Source of the DNA: Corynebacterium matruchotii
GTDB taxonomy: Bacteria; Actinomycetota; Actinomycetes; Mycobacteriales; Mycobacteriaceae
Length of the DNA: 64,000 nucleotides
Direction: 5' to 3'
Assembly: GCF_011612265.2 (NCBI RefSeq)
Contig: NZ_CP050134.2
Span: 372,001 to 436,000, forward strand
Below are positions 8,548-16,460 of the stretch, piece by piece. The position numbers and the translations under genes are program-made. Under the pieces are notes generated by a model. It was not told the DNA's origin and made no database searches. It worked only from the letters and a program-made list of their open reading frames with translations. Each line of letters begins with the position of its first letter. Positions within the stretch are counted from its first letter, which is position 1.

Positions 8548-9189
8548 ATGGGCAGTCCTCGATATGGGTTGGCGTTTATAGAGATTGATTCTGGCGACCG
8601 CAGCATCAACAGTGCGGAGTTGCAACATGTGCTCTCCATGCTGGTGCTCACCTATCTTGATTCATCCAATTGCATTAATATTCGCCCTAGTTTCGGTGGC
8701 GGGTTGGTCGCCACCATGCACCTGCCCACGGCGATCATCGACATCATCAACACCAACATTGATTATGTGCGGCGAACCGCACGGCTACCAGCGGATTTCA
8801 GTTTGGAGCAATTGGATCTGCTGCGCATGGTCGCGCTTTTCGGTGGTCCGGATACGCACATTAAATTCAATACCACACTCTACCCGGCGCAGCCACTCGA
8901 CCAGCATTATTGTGACTGCGTGGATCGGGCGCGGGCCACCCTGGTCACGAACACCATTGGATCGCTCCAGGGGGAGCTGTATTCCTATCTTGGCCGTGAC
9001 CACGTGATGGCCGTGGGGCTGGAGCTTGCCAATCGGGATGTCATCGAAATCGACTATGACCCCTATGCGTTTCCCACATTTTCCGTGGCGATCGAGGGCA
9101 TTGTGAACCTGCATGGCATTATCCAAACCCACCCGGATAGCGGCCGGCCCATGCGCATTAAGCTCCGTAGATTTAATTTGGTGCAATAG
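8548..9189 (+). CDS. Unrecognised protein (213 aa)
   Basis: A 213-residue soluble protein that I do not recognise. The start is the second in-frame ATG (MGSPRYGLAFIEID), because GGGAGG at 8535-8540 gives ideal spacing to 8548; the first ATG at 8533 overlaps that site. The composition looks globular and mixed alpha/beta with no signal peptide or membrane segment. Features include a short Gly-rich loop (RPSFGGGLVATMHLP), a Cys pair (HYCDCVD) and a basic C-terminus (RPMRIKLRRFN). It lies downstream of a divergent CPBP gene and upstream of another unknown gene in the same direction. No function is claimed. Confidence 0.7.
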   Translation: MGSPRYGLAFIEIDSGDRSINSAELQHVLSMLVLTYLDSSNCINIRPSFGGGLVATMHLPTAIIDIINTNIDYVRRTARLPADFSLEQLDLLRMVALFGGPDTHIKFNTTLYPAQPLDQHYCDCVDRARATLVTNTIGSLQGELYSYLGRDHVMAVGLELANRDVIEIDYDPYAFPTFSVAIEGIVNLHGIIQTHPDSGRPMRIKLRRFNLVQ

Positions 9190-9195
9190 TTTTCT

Positions 9196-9228
9196 GTGCT
9201 TGTCGACGCCTGTCGACGCCGCAAGCAC
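9196..9228 (+). repeat. Intergenic motif copy 3 with flanking inverted repeat
   Basis: GCTTGTCGACGCC at 9198-9210 is followed directly by a partial second copy, TGTCGACGCC, at 9211-9220. The pair is framed by GTGCTTG (9196-9202) and CAAGCAC (9222-9228), a perfect 7-bp inverted repeat, so the site could fold as a hairpin. It sits between two unknown genes. There is no T tract, so this is not a classical terminator. Confidence 0.55.
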
Positions 9229-9281
9229 CGTGATCCGTCCGTGGGGAGTTTTGCGTCCGGGCCCATTGATAGACTGCGGCT

Positions 9282-9983
9282 ATGTCTTATGATTTTTTAT
9301 TATATGAGCCGGAGCGGACCCCCGATGGTGGCCTGGTTGCCCCGCCGCGGTTCTTTGCCGACCATGATTTCCTGGCCGATCGTTGGAGCAGTAAGGAGAC
9401 GATTTTTTCTCTCCCCCTCAGGGCGGCCCAGGCGGAGCTTTGTTCCGATGACGCGCTCACGTTCGAATATCTTGACGTTGTGATTGAGGGGGATCGGTGC
9501 CTGTGGGTTCCGGTCGCGTATCAGTGGGCGGAGGAGGCATGGCAGCGGCTGGAGCGATTGGCGGTCCGCCACCATTTGGGACTGGCGGATATCAGCAGCG
9601 CGTTTGTTGTCTGCTACGGGGATGAGGATCCCGCCTATACGGTTCAGACCGATCGGTGGGACAACATTGCGTTTTCCCGCGCCAGCCTGCTGCCCAGCCT
9701 GGAGTATTTGTGCGAAGATAGCACCGAGCGCCGATTCTATATTCTTTCGGAACATGATCGTGACGAGCACTATATCCAGACGATAATGATGGCTAATTTA
9801 TCCTATGAGGTGCCGGAATTCGCGTCGACGGCGCAGTGGTGGGTGGAATACCGGGAAGGCGACGGCGACCACCACTATGGGGCGCCCGCGGCCACCATGG
9901 TGGATGTGGTGCGCATGTTTGACCAGTGGCTGGCCAAGTCCGAGGAGTTTTCTTCGCACCCGTGGACCAAAATGGATTTTTAG
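9282..9983 (+). CDS. Unrecognised protein (233 aa)
   Basis: A 233-residue acidic soluble protein starting MSYDFLLYEPERTPDG. I do not recognise the family. Small accessory proteins with an MSYD-like start are common near polymorphic-toxin loci, but that is only a resemblance. The protein has many aromatic and acidic residues (QWAEEAWQRLERL, CYGDEDPAYTV, WWVEYREGDGDHHYG) and no signal peptide or membrane helix. It ends convergently with the dihydrouridine synthase gene, 22 bases apart. An immunity-type or cytosolic house-cleaning role would be speculation. Confidence 0.65.
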   Translation: MSYDFLLYEPERTPDGGLVAPPRFFADHDFLADRWSSKETIFSLPLRAAQAELCSDDALTFEYLDVVIEGDRCLWVPVAYQWAEEAWQRLERLAVRHHLGLADISSAFVVCYGDEDPAYTVQTDRWDNIAFSRASLLPSLEYLCEDSTERRFYILSEHDRDEHYIQTIMMANLSYEVPEFASTAQWWVEYREGDGDHHYGAPAATMVDVVRMFDQWLAKSEEFSSHPWTKMDF

Positions 9984-10005
9984 CCTGCTGGGGTGTGCTG
10001 TCTGG

Positions 10006-11160
10006 TTAGCCGCCGGAGTGCATGATGTCCGCGCCTTTGGGAACGGTTTCGTCTTCGGGGTCGTCGAGCCAGCCTTCCGGCAGAATGACTTTTGCGGGGG
10101 AGCCCTGCCGACCCCGAACCCCGTCCGCGTCGGTGGCCAGCGCCGGGGATTCCCGCCAGGGTTCCAGCGCCGCCCGCAGATCCGCTAGGGTTTTAATTGC
10201 GGACAATTGTGCCCGGAGGGGCCCGCCCACTGGGAAGCCACGCAGATACCAGCCCATGTGTTTGCGCAGGTCCCGGCAGGCTTTATCCTCCCCATCGTAG
10301 TGGGTGAGCAGTTCCGCGTGGCGGAGAATGATCCCGGTGACCTCGCCAAGCGTGGGTTCTGGGGGAATGTCAACGCCCCGTAATGCGGCGGATAGTTCGG
10401 CGAAGAGCCATGGCCGGCCTAGGCAGCCGCGCCCCACGACCACCCCGTCGCAGCCGGTTTCGGTCATCATTTTTTGGGCGTCGGTCGCCTGGAAAATGTC
10501 TCCGTTTCCCAGCACCGGGATGCCGGTGTCCGCCAGGTGTTCCTTGAGTGCCGCGATCTGGGACCAGTCGGCGGTGCCGGAGTATCGTTGGGCGGCGGTG
10601 CGGGCGTGCAGGGCCACCGCTGCTGCGCCCTCGGCCGCGGCGATTCGGCCGGCGTCGAGGTGGGTGTGGTGGTCGTCGTCAATGCCGATGCGGAATTTCA
10701 CCGTGATGGGAATGTTGGTGCCGGCCACGGCCTTTACCGCCGCGGCCACAATATTGCCGAAGAGGCGGCGTTTATAGGGGAGGGCGGAGCCGCCGCCACG
10801 GCGGGTGACCTTGGGGACTGGGCAGCCGAAGTTCATGTCGATGTGGTCAGCCAGGTTATTGTCGGCCACCATGCGGGCCGCCTTATACGTATATTCCGGG
10901 TCGGTTGTGTAAAACTGGAGGGAGCGTGGGTGTTCGTCGGGGCCGAAGGTTGTCATGTGGCGCGTTTTCTCGTTGCCTTCGACAAGAGCCCGGGCGGTAA
11001 TCATTTCGCATACGTATAGGCCCGATACCGTTCCGGTTTTCGCTAGCTCCTGTTCGCGGCAGAGAGTGCGGAATGCCACGTTGGTGACGCCAGCCATGGG
11101 GGCCAGAATCACGGGGGAAGCTAACTTGATGGAACCGATTGTTAAACTCACGGTTGTCAT
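10006..11160 (-). CDS. dusB: tRNA-dihydrouridine synthase (DusB-like)
   Basis: A 384-residue flavoenzyme that reduces specific uridines in the tRNA D-loop to dihydrouridine using FMN and NADPH. Seen: the N-terminal FMN-barrel signature LASPVILAPMAGVTNVAFR, the catalytic-cysteine motif DMNFGCPVPKVTRRGGGSA (Cys113), HARTAAQRYSGTADW, the FMN phosphate site PVLGNGDI ... GCDGVVVGRGCLGRPW, and the C-terminal helical tRNA-binding domain (RKHMGWYLRGFP). The extra C-terminal tail (about 50 residues, Pro/Asp-rich) is usual in actinobacterial members. It is transcribed divergently from the CoA-transferase gene across a 258-base gap in which I see no other ORF. Confidence 0.93.
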   Translation of the reverse strand: MTTVSLTIGSIKLASPVILAPMAGVTNVAFRTLCREQELAKTGTVSGLYVCEMITARALVEGNEKTRHMTTFGPDEHPRSLQFYTTDPEYTYKAARMVADNNLADHIDMNFGCPVPKVTRRGGGSALPYKRRLFGNIVAAAVKAVAGTNIPITVKFRIGIDDDHHTHLDAGRIAAAEGAAAVALHARTAAQRYSGTADWSQIAALKEHLADTGIPVLGNGDIFQATDAQKMMTETGCDGVVVGRGCLGRPWLFAELSAALRGVDIPPEPTLGEVTGIILRHAELLTHYDGEDKACRDLRKHMGWYLRGFPVGGPLRAQLSAIKTLADLRAALEPWRESPALATDADGVRGRQGSPAKVILPEGWLDDPEDETVPKGADIMHSGG

Positions 11161-11418
11161 TGTCCCCGATGCCGGCCGGGGCGGAAAATTTCCAACGCCG
11201 ACTCATTGTCGAATACCAGAGAAAAGGGGTAGTAGCGGGGGTAGCTTGTGGGTTGGTGCGTTGGGTGATTTTGGGCCATTGTTGCGGTGTTTTGGGAAGT
11301 AATTACGGAAATTCACACATTGACCCACCGTTTTACGTTAATGTGGTCTCCGTAACTAAAGATTTCTGCTTTAGGGGTACTCACAACCCTGTGGGCGGAG
11401 TTTCATAGGAGGAATTTC

Positions 11419-12936
11419 ATGTCGGAACGCATTGCGAATGCCAAGCTTGCGGGCAAAGTCATGTCGGCTGATGACGCCGCCCAGTTCGTGAATCATGGCG
11501 ATAAAGTTGGCATTTCGGGCTTCACCGGTGCTGGTTACCCGAAGGTGCTTCCTGCCGCTATTGCGCAGCGGGCCAAGGAAGCCCATGCCCGTGGCGATGA
11601 GTTTATGATTGACCTGTTCACCGGTGCTTCGACCGCTCCTGACTGCGATGGGGTGTTAGCTGAGGCGGATGCGGTTCGGTTCCGCACCCCCTACCAGTCG
11701 GATCCGATGATGCGCAGCAAGATCAACGATGGCACCACGCTGTATGCGGATTATCACCTGTCCGAGTCGGGCATGTATGTGGAAGAGGGTTTCTTCGGCA
11801 CGATGAACGTCGCCATTGTGGAGGCGGTTCGGATCACCGAGGATGGTGCGCTCGTCCCGTCGTCGTCTGTGGGCAATAATGTGGAGTATTTGGATGCGGC
11901 TGAGAAGATCATTATCGAGGTGAATTCGTGGCAGTCCCTGGAGTTGGAGGGCATGGCCGATATTTACCGCATTACGCCGCTGCCGAACCGTCAGCCGATT
12001 CCGATTACGAGCCCCGGCCAGCGCATTGGCACCACCTATATTGATATTGACGTGGATAAGGTGGTTGCGGTTGTCGAGACCGAGTTGCCGGACCGCAATG
12101 CGCCGTTTAAGCCTGTCGACGAGCAGTCGAAGCAGATTGCCGGCCACTTCCTGGATTTCTTGGAGGGTGAGGTTGCCGCAGGTCGGCTGACCTATGATGG
12201 TTACCGCATGCAGTCTGGCGTGGGGAATGTGCCAAACGCCGTGATGAGTGGTCTGCTCGATTCCAAGTTTGAGAATATTCAGGCCTACACCGAGGTGATT
12301 CAGGACGGCATGGTTGATCTCATCGATGCCGGCAAGATGACGGTTGCCTCGGCCACGTCGTTCTCGCTGTCGCCGGAGTATGCGGAGCGGATGAATAATG
12401 AGGCCTCCCGGTATTCCAAGCAGATTATTCTGCGCCCGCAGCAGATTTCGAACCACCCGGAGGTGATTCGCCGGTTGGGGCTCATCTGTAGCAATGGCCT
12501 GATTGAGGCGGATATTTACGGCAATGTGAATTCCACCAATGTGATTGGTTCCCGGATGATGAATGGTGTGGGTGGTTCGGGTGACTTTACTCGTGCCGGC
12601 TGCATTTCGTCGTTCATCACCCCGTCGTTCGCCAAGGGCGGCGACATTTCGGCCATTGTGCCGTTCGTGTCGCACGTGGATCACACGGAGCAGGACGTCA
12701 AGGTGGTCATTACCGAATATGGCTACGCTGACCTGCGTGGTTTGGCGCCACGGCAGCGGGTGCCGAAGATGATTGCGCTGGCTCACCCGGATTACCGGCC
12801 GCTTTTGGAAGAGTATTATGAGCGGGCTTTGAAGCTGGCCACGGATCGGAAGATGCTGCAAACCCCGCACGATCTGGCCACGGCCTTCTCGTTCCATCAG
12901 CGGTTTGCCGAGACCGGTTCGATGAAGAAACAGTAA
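11419..12936 (+). CDS. cat: Acetyl-CoA hydrolase/transferase family protein (succinyl-CoA:acetate CoA-transferase type)
   Basis: A 505-residue class I CoA-transferase. Seen: ADDAAQFVNHGDKVGISGFTGAG at the N-terminus, the oxyanion/CoA region GVGNVPNAVMSGL, and YTEVIQDGMVDLIDAG, whose glutamate (residue 292) matches the catalytic Glu of AarC/Cat1-type enzymes. The C-terminal half contains NGVGGSGDFTRAG and EYGYADLRGLAPRQR, also family hallmarks. The corynebacterial homologue exchanges CoA between acetate and succinyl- or propionyl-CoA in organic-acid metabolism; the exact substrates here are inferred. An excellent AGGAGG site at 11407-11412 sets the start. It appears monocistronic. Confidence 0.92.
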   Translation: MSERIANAKLAGKVMSADDAAQFVNHGDKVGISGFTGAGYPKVLPAAIAQRAKEAHARGDEFMIDLFTGASTAPDCDGVLAEADAVRFRTPYQSDPMMRSKINDGTTLYADYHLSESGMYVEEGFFGTMNVAIVEAVRITEDGALVPSSSVGNNVEYLDAAEKIIIEVNSWQSLELEGMADIYRITPLPNRQPIPITSPGQRIGTTYIDIDVDKVVAVVETELPDRNAPFKPVDEQSKQIAGHFLDFLEGEVAAGRLTYDGYRMQSGVGNVPNAVMSGLLDSKFENIQAYTEVIQDGMVDLIDAGKMTVASATSFSLSPEYAERMNNEASRYSKQIILRPQQISNHPEVIRRLGLICSNGLIEADIYGNVNSTNVIGSRMMNGVGGSGDFTRAGCISSFITPSFAKGGDISAIVPFVSHVDHTEQDVKVVITEYGYADLRGLAPRQRVPKMIALAHPDYRPLLEEYYERALKLATDRKMLQTPHDLATAFSFHQRFAETGSMKKQ

Positions 12937-13192
12937 ATTGCGGCGGGGGTGTGAGCGACATGCGATTGCATGCGAGAAAATTCGTGGCACCCCCAAAAAG
13001 TACTGCAATTATGCTATACACATAGGTTTTCTGTGATTATCCTGACTTTACCTCAAGATAATTGCAGTCAATCTAAAATTGTTACAAAAAATTGATTAAA
13101 AAACGCAAAAGTGTGACTGGCTCTCATGAGTAACAGCTAGGCTGTGGGGCGTTAGAAAACAATGGTGTTCTTGCCCCGAGGAGCTGGTACTT
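12937..13192 (+). other. Intergenic region between CoA-transferase and beta-helix genes
   Basis: 256 bases without a supported gene. The first part holds an imperfect GGGGGTG ... CACCCCC inverted repeat (about 12945-12996), possibly a weak terminator for the CoA-transferase gene. The middle is AT-rich (ATTGTTACAAAAAATTG) and probably contains the promoter of the beta-helix gene. I could not assign specific -35/-10 boxes. Confidence 0.35.
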
Positions 13193-15070
13193 ATGCGACC
13201 GCAGTCACGCTGGATTATGCGAATGGTGGCTGGTCTGTGCGTTAGCATGCTGTTTGTCACGACGCAAATACCTGCTGCTCAGGCCATGGATTTGCCGGAT
13301 ACTAGTAGCGGGTCAAGCTTCCTCTCATTGCTAAGTAAGTTTTTCAGTAATAACAAAACAGAGGAACCTGAGCACGCTTCTGAAGAAAATACCGAGCTGA
13401 CCGAACGGAAACTTACTGGTAAAACCCCGAAAGCGGAGAAGATAGAGGAAAGCTTCGATACTGCTGTTGTGGGGAGTATTTCGGCGGCGCAGGCCCTGAA
13501 TACCGCCAAGCAAAACGTGGTGGTGACGGACGGATATACCAATGTGCGGTTCGTCCGTGACGTCGACAAGCAAAAGGGCGCCGATGCCACGGTGACCATT
13601 GCCGGAGTGACGTATGGGGCCAAATTCGACGAGGTTGTGCCGCTGCTTGCGCTCGGCGCGGGCGGCGGTGATAACACCCGTGAACTGCAGAAAGCCGTGG
13701 ATTTGGCGGCGCAGCGGGGCTTGGGCGTGACGTTGAGCCCGGCCCAAAAATATGTGGTGACGGATCAGATCACCCTGCCCAAGGGGCTGCAATATTTCGA
13801 CGCCAAGGGTGCGCAGATCACCGCGAACATGCGGGGCCAGGCGGACGCACCGAAGTCCGTGTTTGCTACCACCCGCGACACTGTGGGCTGCAAGATCACT
13901 GACATGACGCTCAACCTGGCGAGCGCCCCCTACACGCGGGGTGTCATGATTGACGGTGGGGAAAACATCGAGGTCAGCAAGATTGTTTTTAACCATTTGA
14001 CGTATCGGGCGGTGGAAATGTCCGCCACCGATCGCCTGGTGAAGAATATCACTGTCGCCGATAATTTCATCAATAACACCGAGGGGGAGCGGGCCCAGGT
14101 GGGGCATTCGCTGTCGATCGTGGCCACTGCCACCAGGGACGAGTCCGATAACCCGGTAAAGGGGAGCCGCAGCCCAGTGTGGGAACGGTATGCGACTAAT
14201 GGCACGGTCAGCCGGCCGATCGCGGGTTTTACCGGGCTGACCATTATCAATAATCGCATTAGGGGCGGCTATTATGGCATTAGTTTCTCCGGGGTGAGCG
14301 ACAGCGTGATCCGCGGCAATGATGTGACGGCCAATACCCGCAATATTTCCATCCAAAACAGCAGCAATAATAATCTGGTGGAGCAGAATCAGCTCACCAA
14401 TAGCATTTCCTCCGGGGTGCATATTGCCTACGATTCGGATAATAATGTGGTGCGCGACAATACGATTTCTTCGGATGTGTCCGTGGGGCAGGGCTTATTG
14501 CAGGCATACCAGGGGTGTGACAACACGACGTTTGAGCATAATTCCGTGACGGTAAAGGGGGACGCTAAGTCCAGCCCGAGCTGGATCTTGCTGGTGGGCA
14601 CGGATTCGCATAACACCAAGTTTGTGGGGAATAGGATAGACGGGTGGGCGAAGCGGGCCATGGTGGATGTGGAATCCATCTGGGATGGCCGGTCGTCGGA
14701 GACGAATCTGCGCAAACCGGGCCCCAATGAGCATTCCTATATTCCCGATAAGAATGGTGCGCCCAGTCCGGTGGATAATCCTAAGGAACCCTACCATGGT
14801 GGTAGGGGAGACTTAAACGGCACTGTGATTTCGGGAAATGAATTTACGCCGCGGAATAAAAACGCTCCTGTGATTTATGTTGGTGCCGAGGTTTCCCCCG
14901 GTAGGAGCGGCAAGGAACGGTTGATTGGTAACATTAATGACGCGGTGATCGCCGACAATGTGATTGTGGGCAATCAGTTTTCGGAATTGTTAACCACGCA
15001 CACAGGTAAACTGCCGGGCATTGGTGAGGCCAAGATTCATTTCAAAAATAGTAGCGTGGTCAAGCGCTAA
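13193..15070 (+). CDS. Secreted right-handed parallel beta-helix protein
   Basis: 625 residues. A signal peptide (MRMVAGLCVSMLFVTTQIPAAQA) is followed by a charged, low-complexity linker to about residue 90. Next comes a pectate-lyase-like right-handed beta-helix: ALGAGGGDNTRELQKAVDLA at the cap, then repeated Asn-rich turns such as GLTIINNRIRGG, VIRGNDVTANT, NNLVEQNQLTNS and NNVVRDNTISSD, typical PbH1 coils. This fold is found in polysaccharide lyases, glycosidases and phage tailspikes. No catalytic residues can be assigned, so the substrate is unknown. No sortase signal is present, so it is probably released or loosely wall-associated. AGGAG lies a few bases before the ATG. Confidence 0.82.
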   Translation: MRPQSRWIMRMVAGLCVSMLFVTTQIPAAQAMDLPDTSSGSSFLSLLSKFFSNNKTEEPEHASEENTELTERKLTGKTPKAEKIEESFDTAVVGSISAAQALNTAKQNVVVTDGYTNVRFVRDVDKQKGADATVTIAGVTYGAKFDEVVPLLALGAGGGDNTRELQKAVDLAAQRGLGVTLSPAQKYVVTDQITLPKGLQYFDAKGAQITANMRGQADAPKSVFATTRDTVGCKITDMTLNLASAPYTRGVMIDGGENIEVSKIVFNHLTYRAVEMSATDRLVKNITVADNFINNTEGERAQVGHSLSIVATATRDESDNPVKGSRSPVWERYATNGTVSRPIAGFTGLTIINNRIRGGYYGISFSGVSDSVIRGNDVTANTRNISIQNSSNNNLVEQNQLTNSISSGVHIAYDSDNNVVRDNTISSDVSVGQGLLQAYQGCDNTTFEHNSVTVKGDAKSSPSWILLVGTDSHNTKFVGNRIDGWAKRAMVDVESIWDGRSSETNLRKPGPNEHSYIPDKNGAPSPVDNPKEPYHGGRGDLNGTVISGNEFTPRNKNAPVIYVGAEVSPGRSGKERLIGNINDAVIADNVIVGNQFSELLTTHTGKLPGIGEAKIHFKNSSVVKR

Positions 15071-15080
15071 TCTGGCCCCA

Positions 15081-15491
15081 TTAGAGATATTCGCGCAGCC
15101 AGCGGATGGCGGGAAATATAATTCCGGGAAGAATCACCCACATGGGCCAGAAATAGTAGATCTTTCCAACGGTGAGGCATACGCCCAACCATATGGCCAG
15201 GTTCATGGCGACGGCGATGAACCACAGGACAAAAAGGGATTTTATGGCCAGATCCAGCGCGCTCTTCTTACCGTCGGTGCTGGTGGCGCCACCAGTTAGG
15301 TCACCAGGGACCATGGAGGTTCCCGCCGACCGCCTGGCGAGCTCCGCGTGTGCTACCTGCGAGGTTGCGGGGATATTGCTGAGCGCCAGGTCGGCGAGCC
15401 GATCGTATTCCGCAAGACTGATTTCGCCGCGCCCTACCGATTCTTGCAACTTAGTGAGGTATTCCTGCGCTAGTCGTTCGTCTTCGGTCAT
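15081..15491 (-). CDS. DUF1707 (SHOCT-like) and two-helix membrane protein
   Basis: 136 residues. The N-terminus (residues 1-45) has the DUF1707 pattern of short helices with acidic and Leu positions: EYLTKLQESVGRGEISLAEYDRLADLALS. A linker follows, then two hydrophobic helices (LFVLWFIAVAMNLAIWLGV and YFWPMWVILPGIIFPAI), a 2TM module common in actinobacteria. Function is unknown; DUF1707 often occurs in cell-wall or membrane proteins. It is convergent with the beta-helix gene, ten bases apart. Confidence 0.8.
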   Translation of the reverse strand: MTEDERLAQEYLTKLQESVGRGEISLAEYDRLADLALSNIPATSQVAHAELARRSAGTSMVPGDLTGGATSTDGKKSALDLAIKSLFVLWFIAVAMNLAIWLGVCLTVGKIYYFWPMWVILPGIIFPAIRWLREYL

Positions 15492-15529
15492 GATAAATCC
15501 TGTGGTTGGTAGTGGTTTCTATTGCTTAC

Positions 15530-15543
15530 AGCTTATCGACGCC
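15530..15543 (+). repeat. Dispersed intergenic motif, copy 4 (AGCTTATCGACGCC)
   Basis: One mismatch to AGCTTGTCGACGCC. It lies in the divergent region upstream of the DUF1707 gene, unlike several other copies that sit at gene ends. Confidence 0.5.
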
Positions 15544-15656
15544 CTTTCGGTCCTTCCGCATCATCCCTAGAGAATGTGCGATTTGTCATGATTTCCTGAC
15601 GAATAAGGGGGTAACCAAAACAAAAAACGGGCGCAAAATGACACAGAACAGGAAAA

Positions 15657-15672
15657 TGTGATGCATATCATA
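15657..15672. promoter_or_regulatory. Possible CRP/GlxR-type binding site
   Basis: TGTGATGCATATCATA fits the TGTGA-N6-TCACA pattern of corynebacterial GlxR/CRP sites with one mismatch in the right half. It lies about 150 bases upstream of the first ABC-transporter gene. One degenerate 16-mer is weak evidence on its own. Confidence 0.3.
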
Positions 15673-15818
15673 CCTAAAATGGGTAGTGCCTGTTTAGCCG
15701 CTGGTTTGAGATGTGATATAGACCCTACTCACGACTGGAAAAACCGGCCAAAATGGCAGGACCGGGATGCGGATTATAGCCTTGAATGCGGGGAAATATT
15801 CGGCAATAAGGAAAAGCC

Positions 15819-16460
15819 ATGAGAGAGTTTATAACTGAACGTTGGACACACATACTGGCAGATAGTTGGCAGCACCTCAGCCTAGTGGTGCAATGCCTCA
15901 TCCTGGCCACCATCATTGCGGTGGTGTGTGCCGCGCTCAGCTATCAGCACCCACGCCTTGCCGCGCTGGCCAATAACGTGTCCACGGTGGGACTTACGAT
16001 CCCCTCCTTCGCCCTCGTGGGCATCCTCATCATTCCTTTCGGATTTGGTGTGCTGCCAGCGGTGATCGTCGTCACGTTCTTTGCGACGTTGCCCATTTTG
16101 CGGAATGCGGTCGTGGGCCTATCCGAGGTGGACTCCAACATCGTCAGCGCCGCCCGCGGCATCGGCATGAGCCGCTTCGACACGTTTTTCCGGGTGGAAC
16201 TGCCGCTGGCCTGGCCGGTGATCCTGGCCGGCATGCGCGTGTCCGCCCAAATGACCATGGGCATTGCTGCCGTCGCCGCCTATGCGCTGGGGCCTGGCCT
16301 CGGCGGTTATATTTTTTCCGGCCTGTCCCGACTTGGGGGCGCCAACTCTTTCGAATCCGTGGCAACCGGCGTGATTGCCGTTGTCATTCTTGCACTTCTG
16401 TTAGACCTCGCACTCATCCTGCTGGGACGTTTCACTATTTCAAGGGGCATCCGTGTCTAA
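15819..16460 (+). CDS. Osmoprotectant ABC transporter permease (OpuCB/ProW-like)
   Basis: A 213-residue inner-membrane permease with five to six hydrophobic helices. The cytoplasmic EAA loop is clear: AARGIGMSRFDTFFRVELPLAWP, the coupling helix that contacts the ATPase. The LTIPSFALVGILIIPFGFGVLPA region is typical of glycine betaine/carnitine/choline permeases. It is the first gene of a four-gene operon; its stop overlaps the GTG of the ATPase gene by eight bases, indicating translational coupling. It should pair with the second permease (17750-18487). The true substrate (betaine, choline, carnitine, ergothioneine or another quaternary amine) cannot be read from the sequence. Confidence 0.88.
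   Translation: MREFITERWTHILADSWQHLSLVVQCLILATIIAVVCAALSYQHPRLAALANNVSTVGLTIPSFALVGILIIPFGFGVLPAVIVVTFFATLPILRNAVVGLSEVDSNIVSAARGIGMSRFDTFFRVELPLAWPVILAGMRVSAQMTMGIAAVAAYALGPGLGGYIFSGLSRLGGANSFESVATGVIAVVILALLLDLALILLGRFTISRGIRV

Larger units (their letters stand above)
15492..15818 (+). other. 327-base intergenic region upstream of the osmoprotectant operon
   Basis: No gene is supported here. It separates the divergent DUF1707 gene from the ABC operon. It contains one intergenic motif copy (15530-15543) and a CRP-like palindrome (15657-15672), both listed separately. The remainder is AT-rich and probably holds both promoters. The operon's first gene has an AAGGA site about 7 bases before its ATG. 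Confidence 0.5.

Noticed and set aside
8358..8588. 76-codon frame upstream of the 8548 gene
   Set aside because: Overlaps the well-supported start of the 8548 gene in another frame, lacks a ribosome-binding site and has unlikely composition.
11656..13008. 450-codon minus-strand frame opposite the CoA-transferase gene
   Set aside because: Arg/His/Ile-rich with no motif; the plus-strand enzyme is unmistakable, so this is a shadow.
13331..14422. 363-codon minus-strand frame opposite the beta-helix gene
   Set aside because: His/Arg-rich product without domain features; shadow of a GC-rich secreted-protein gene.
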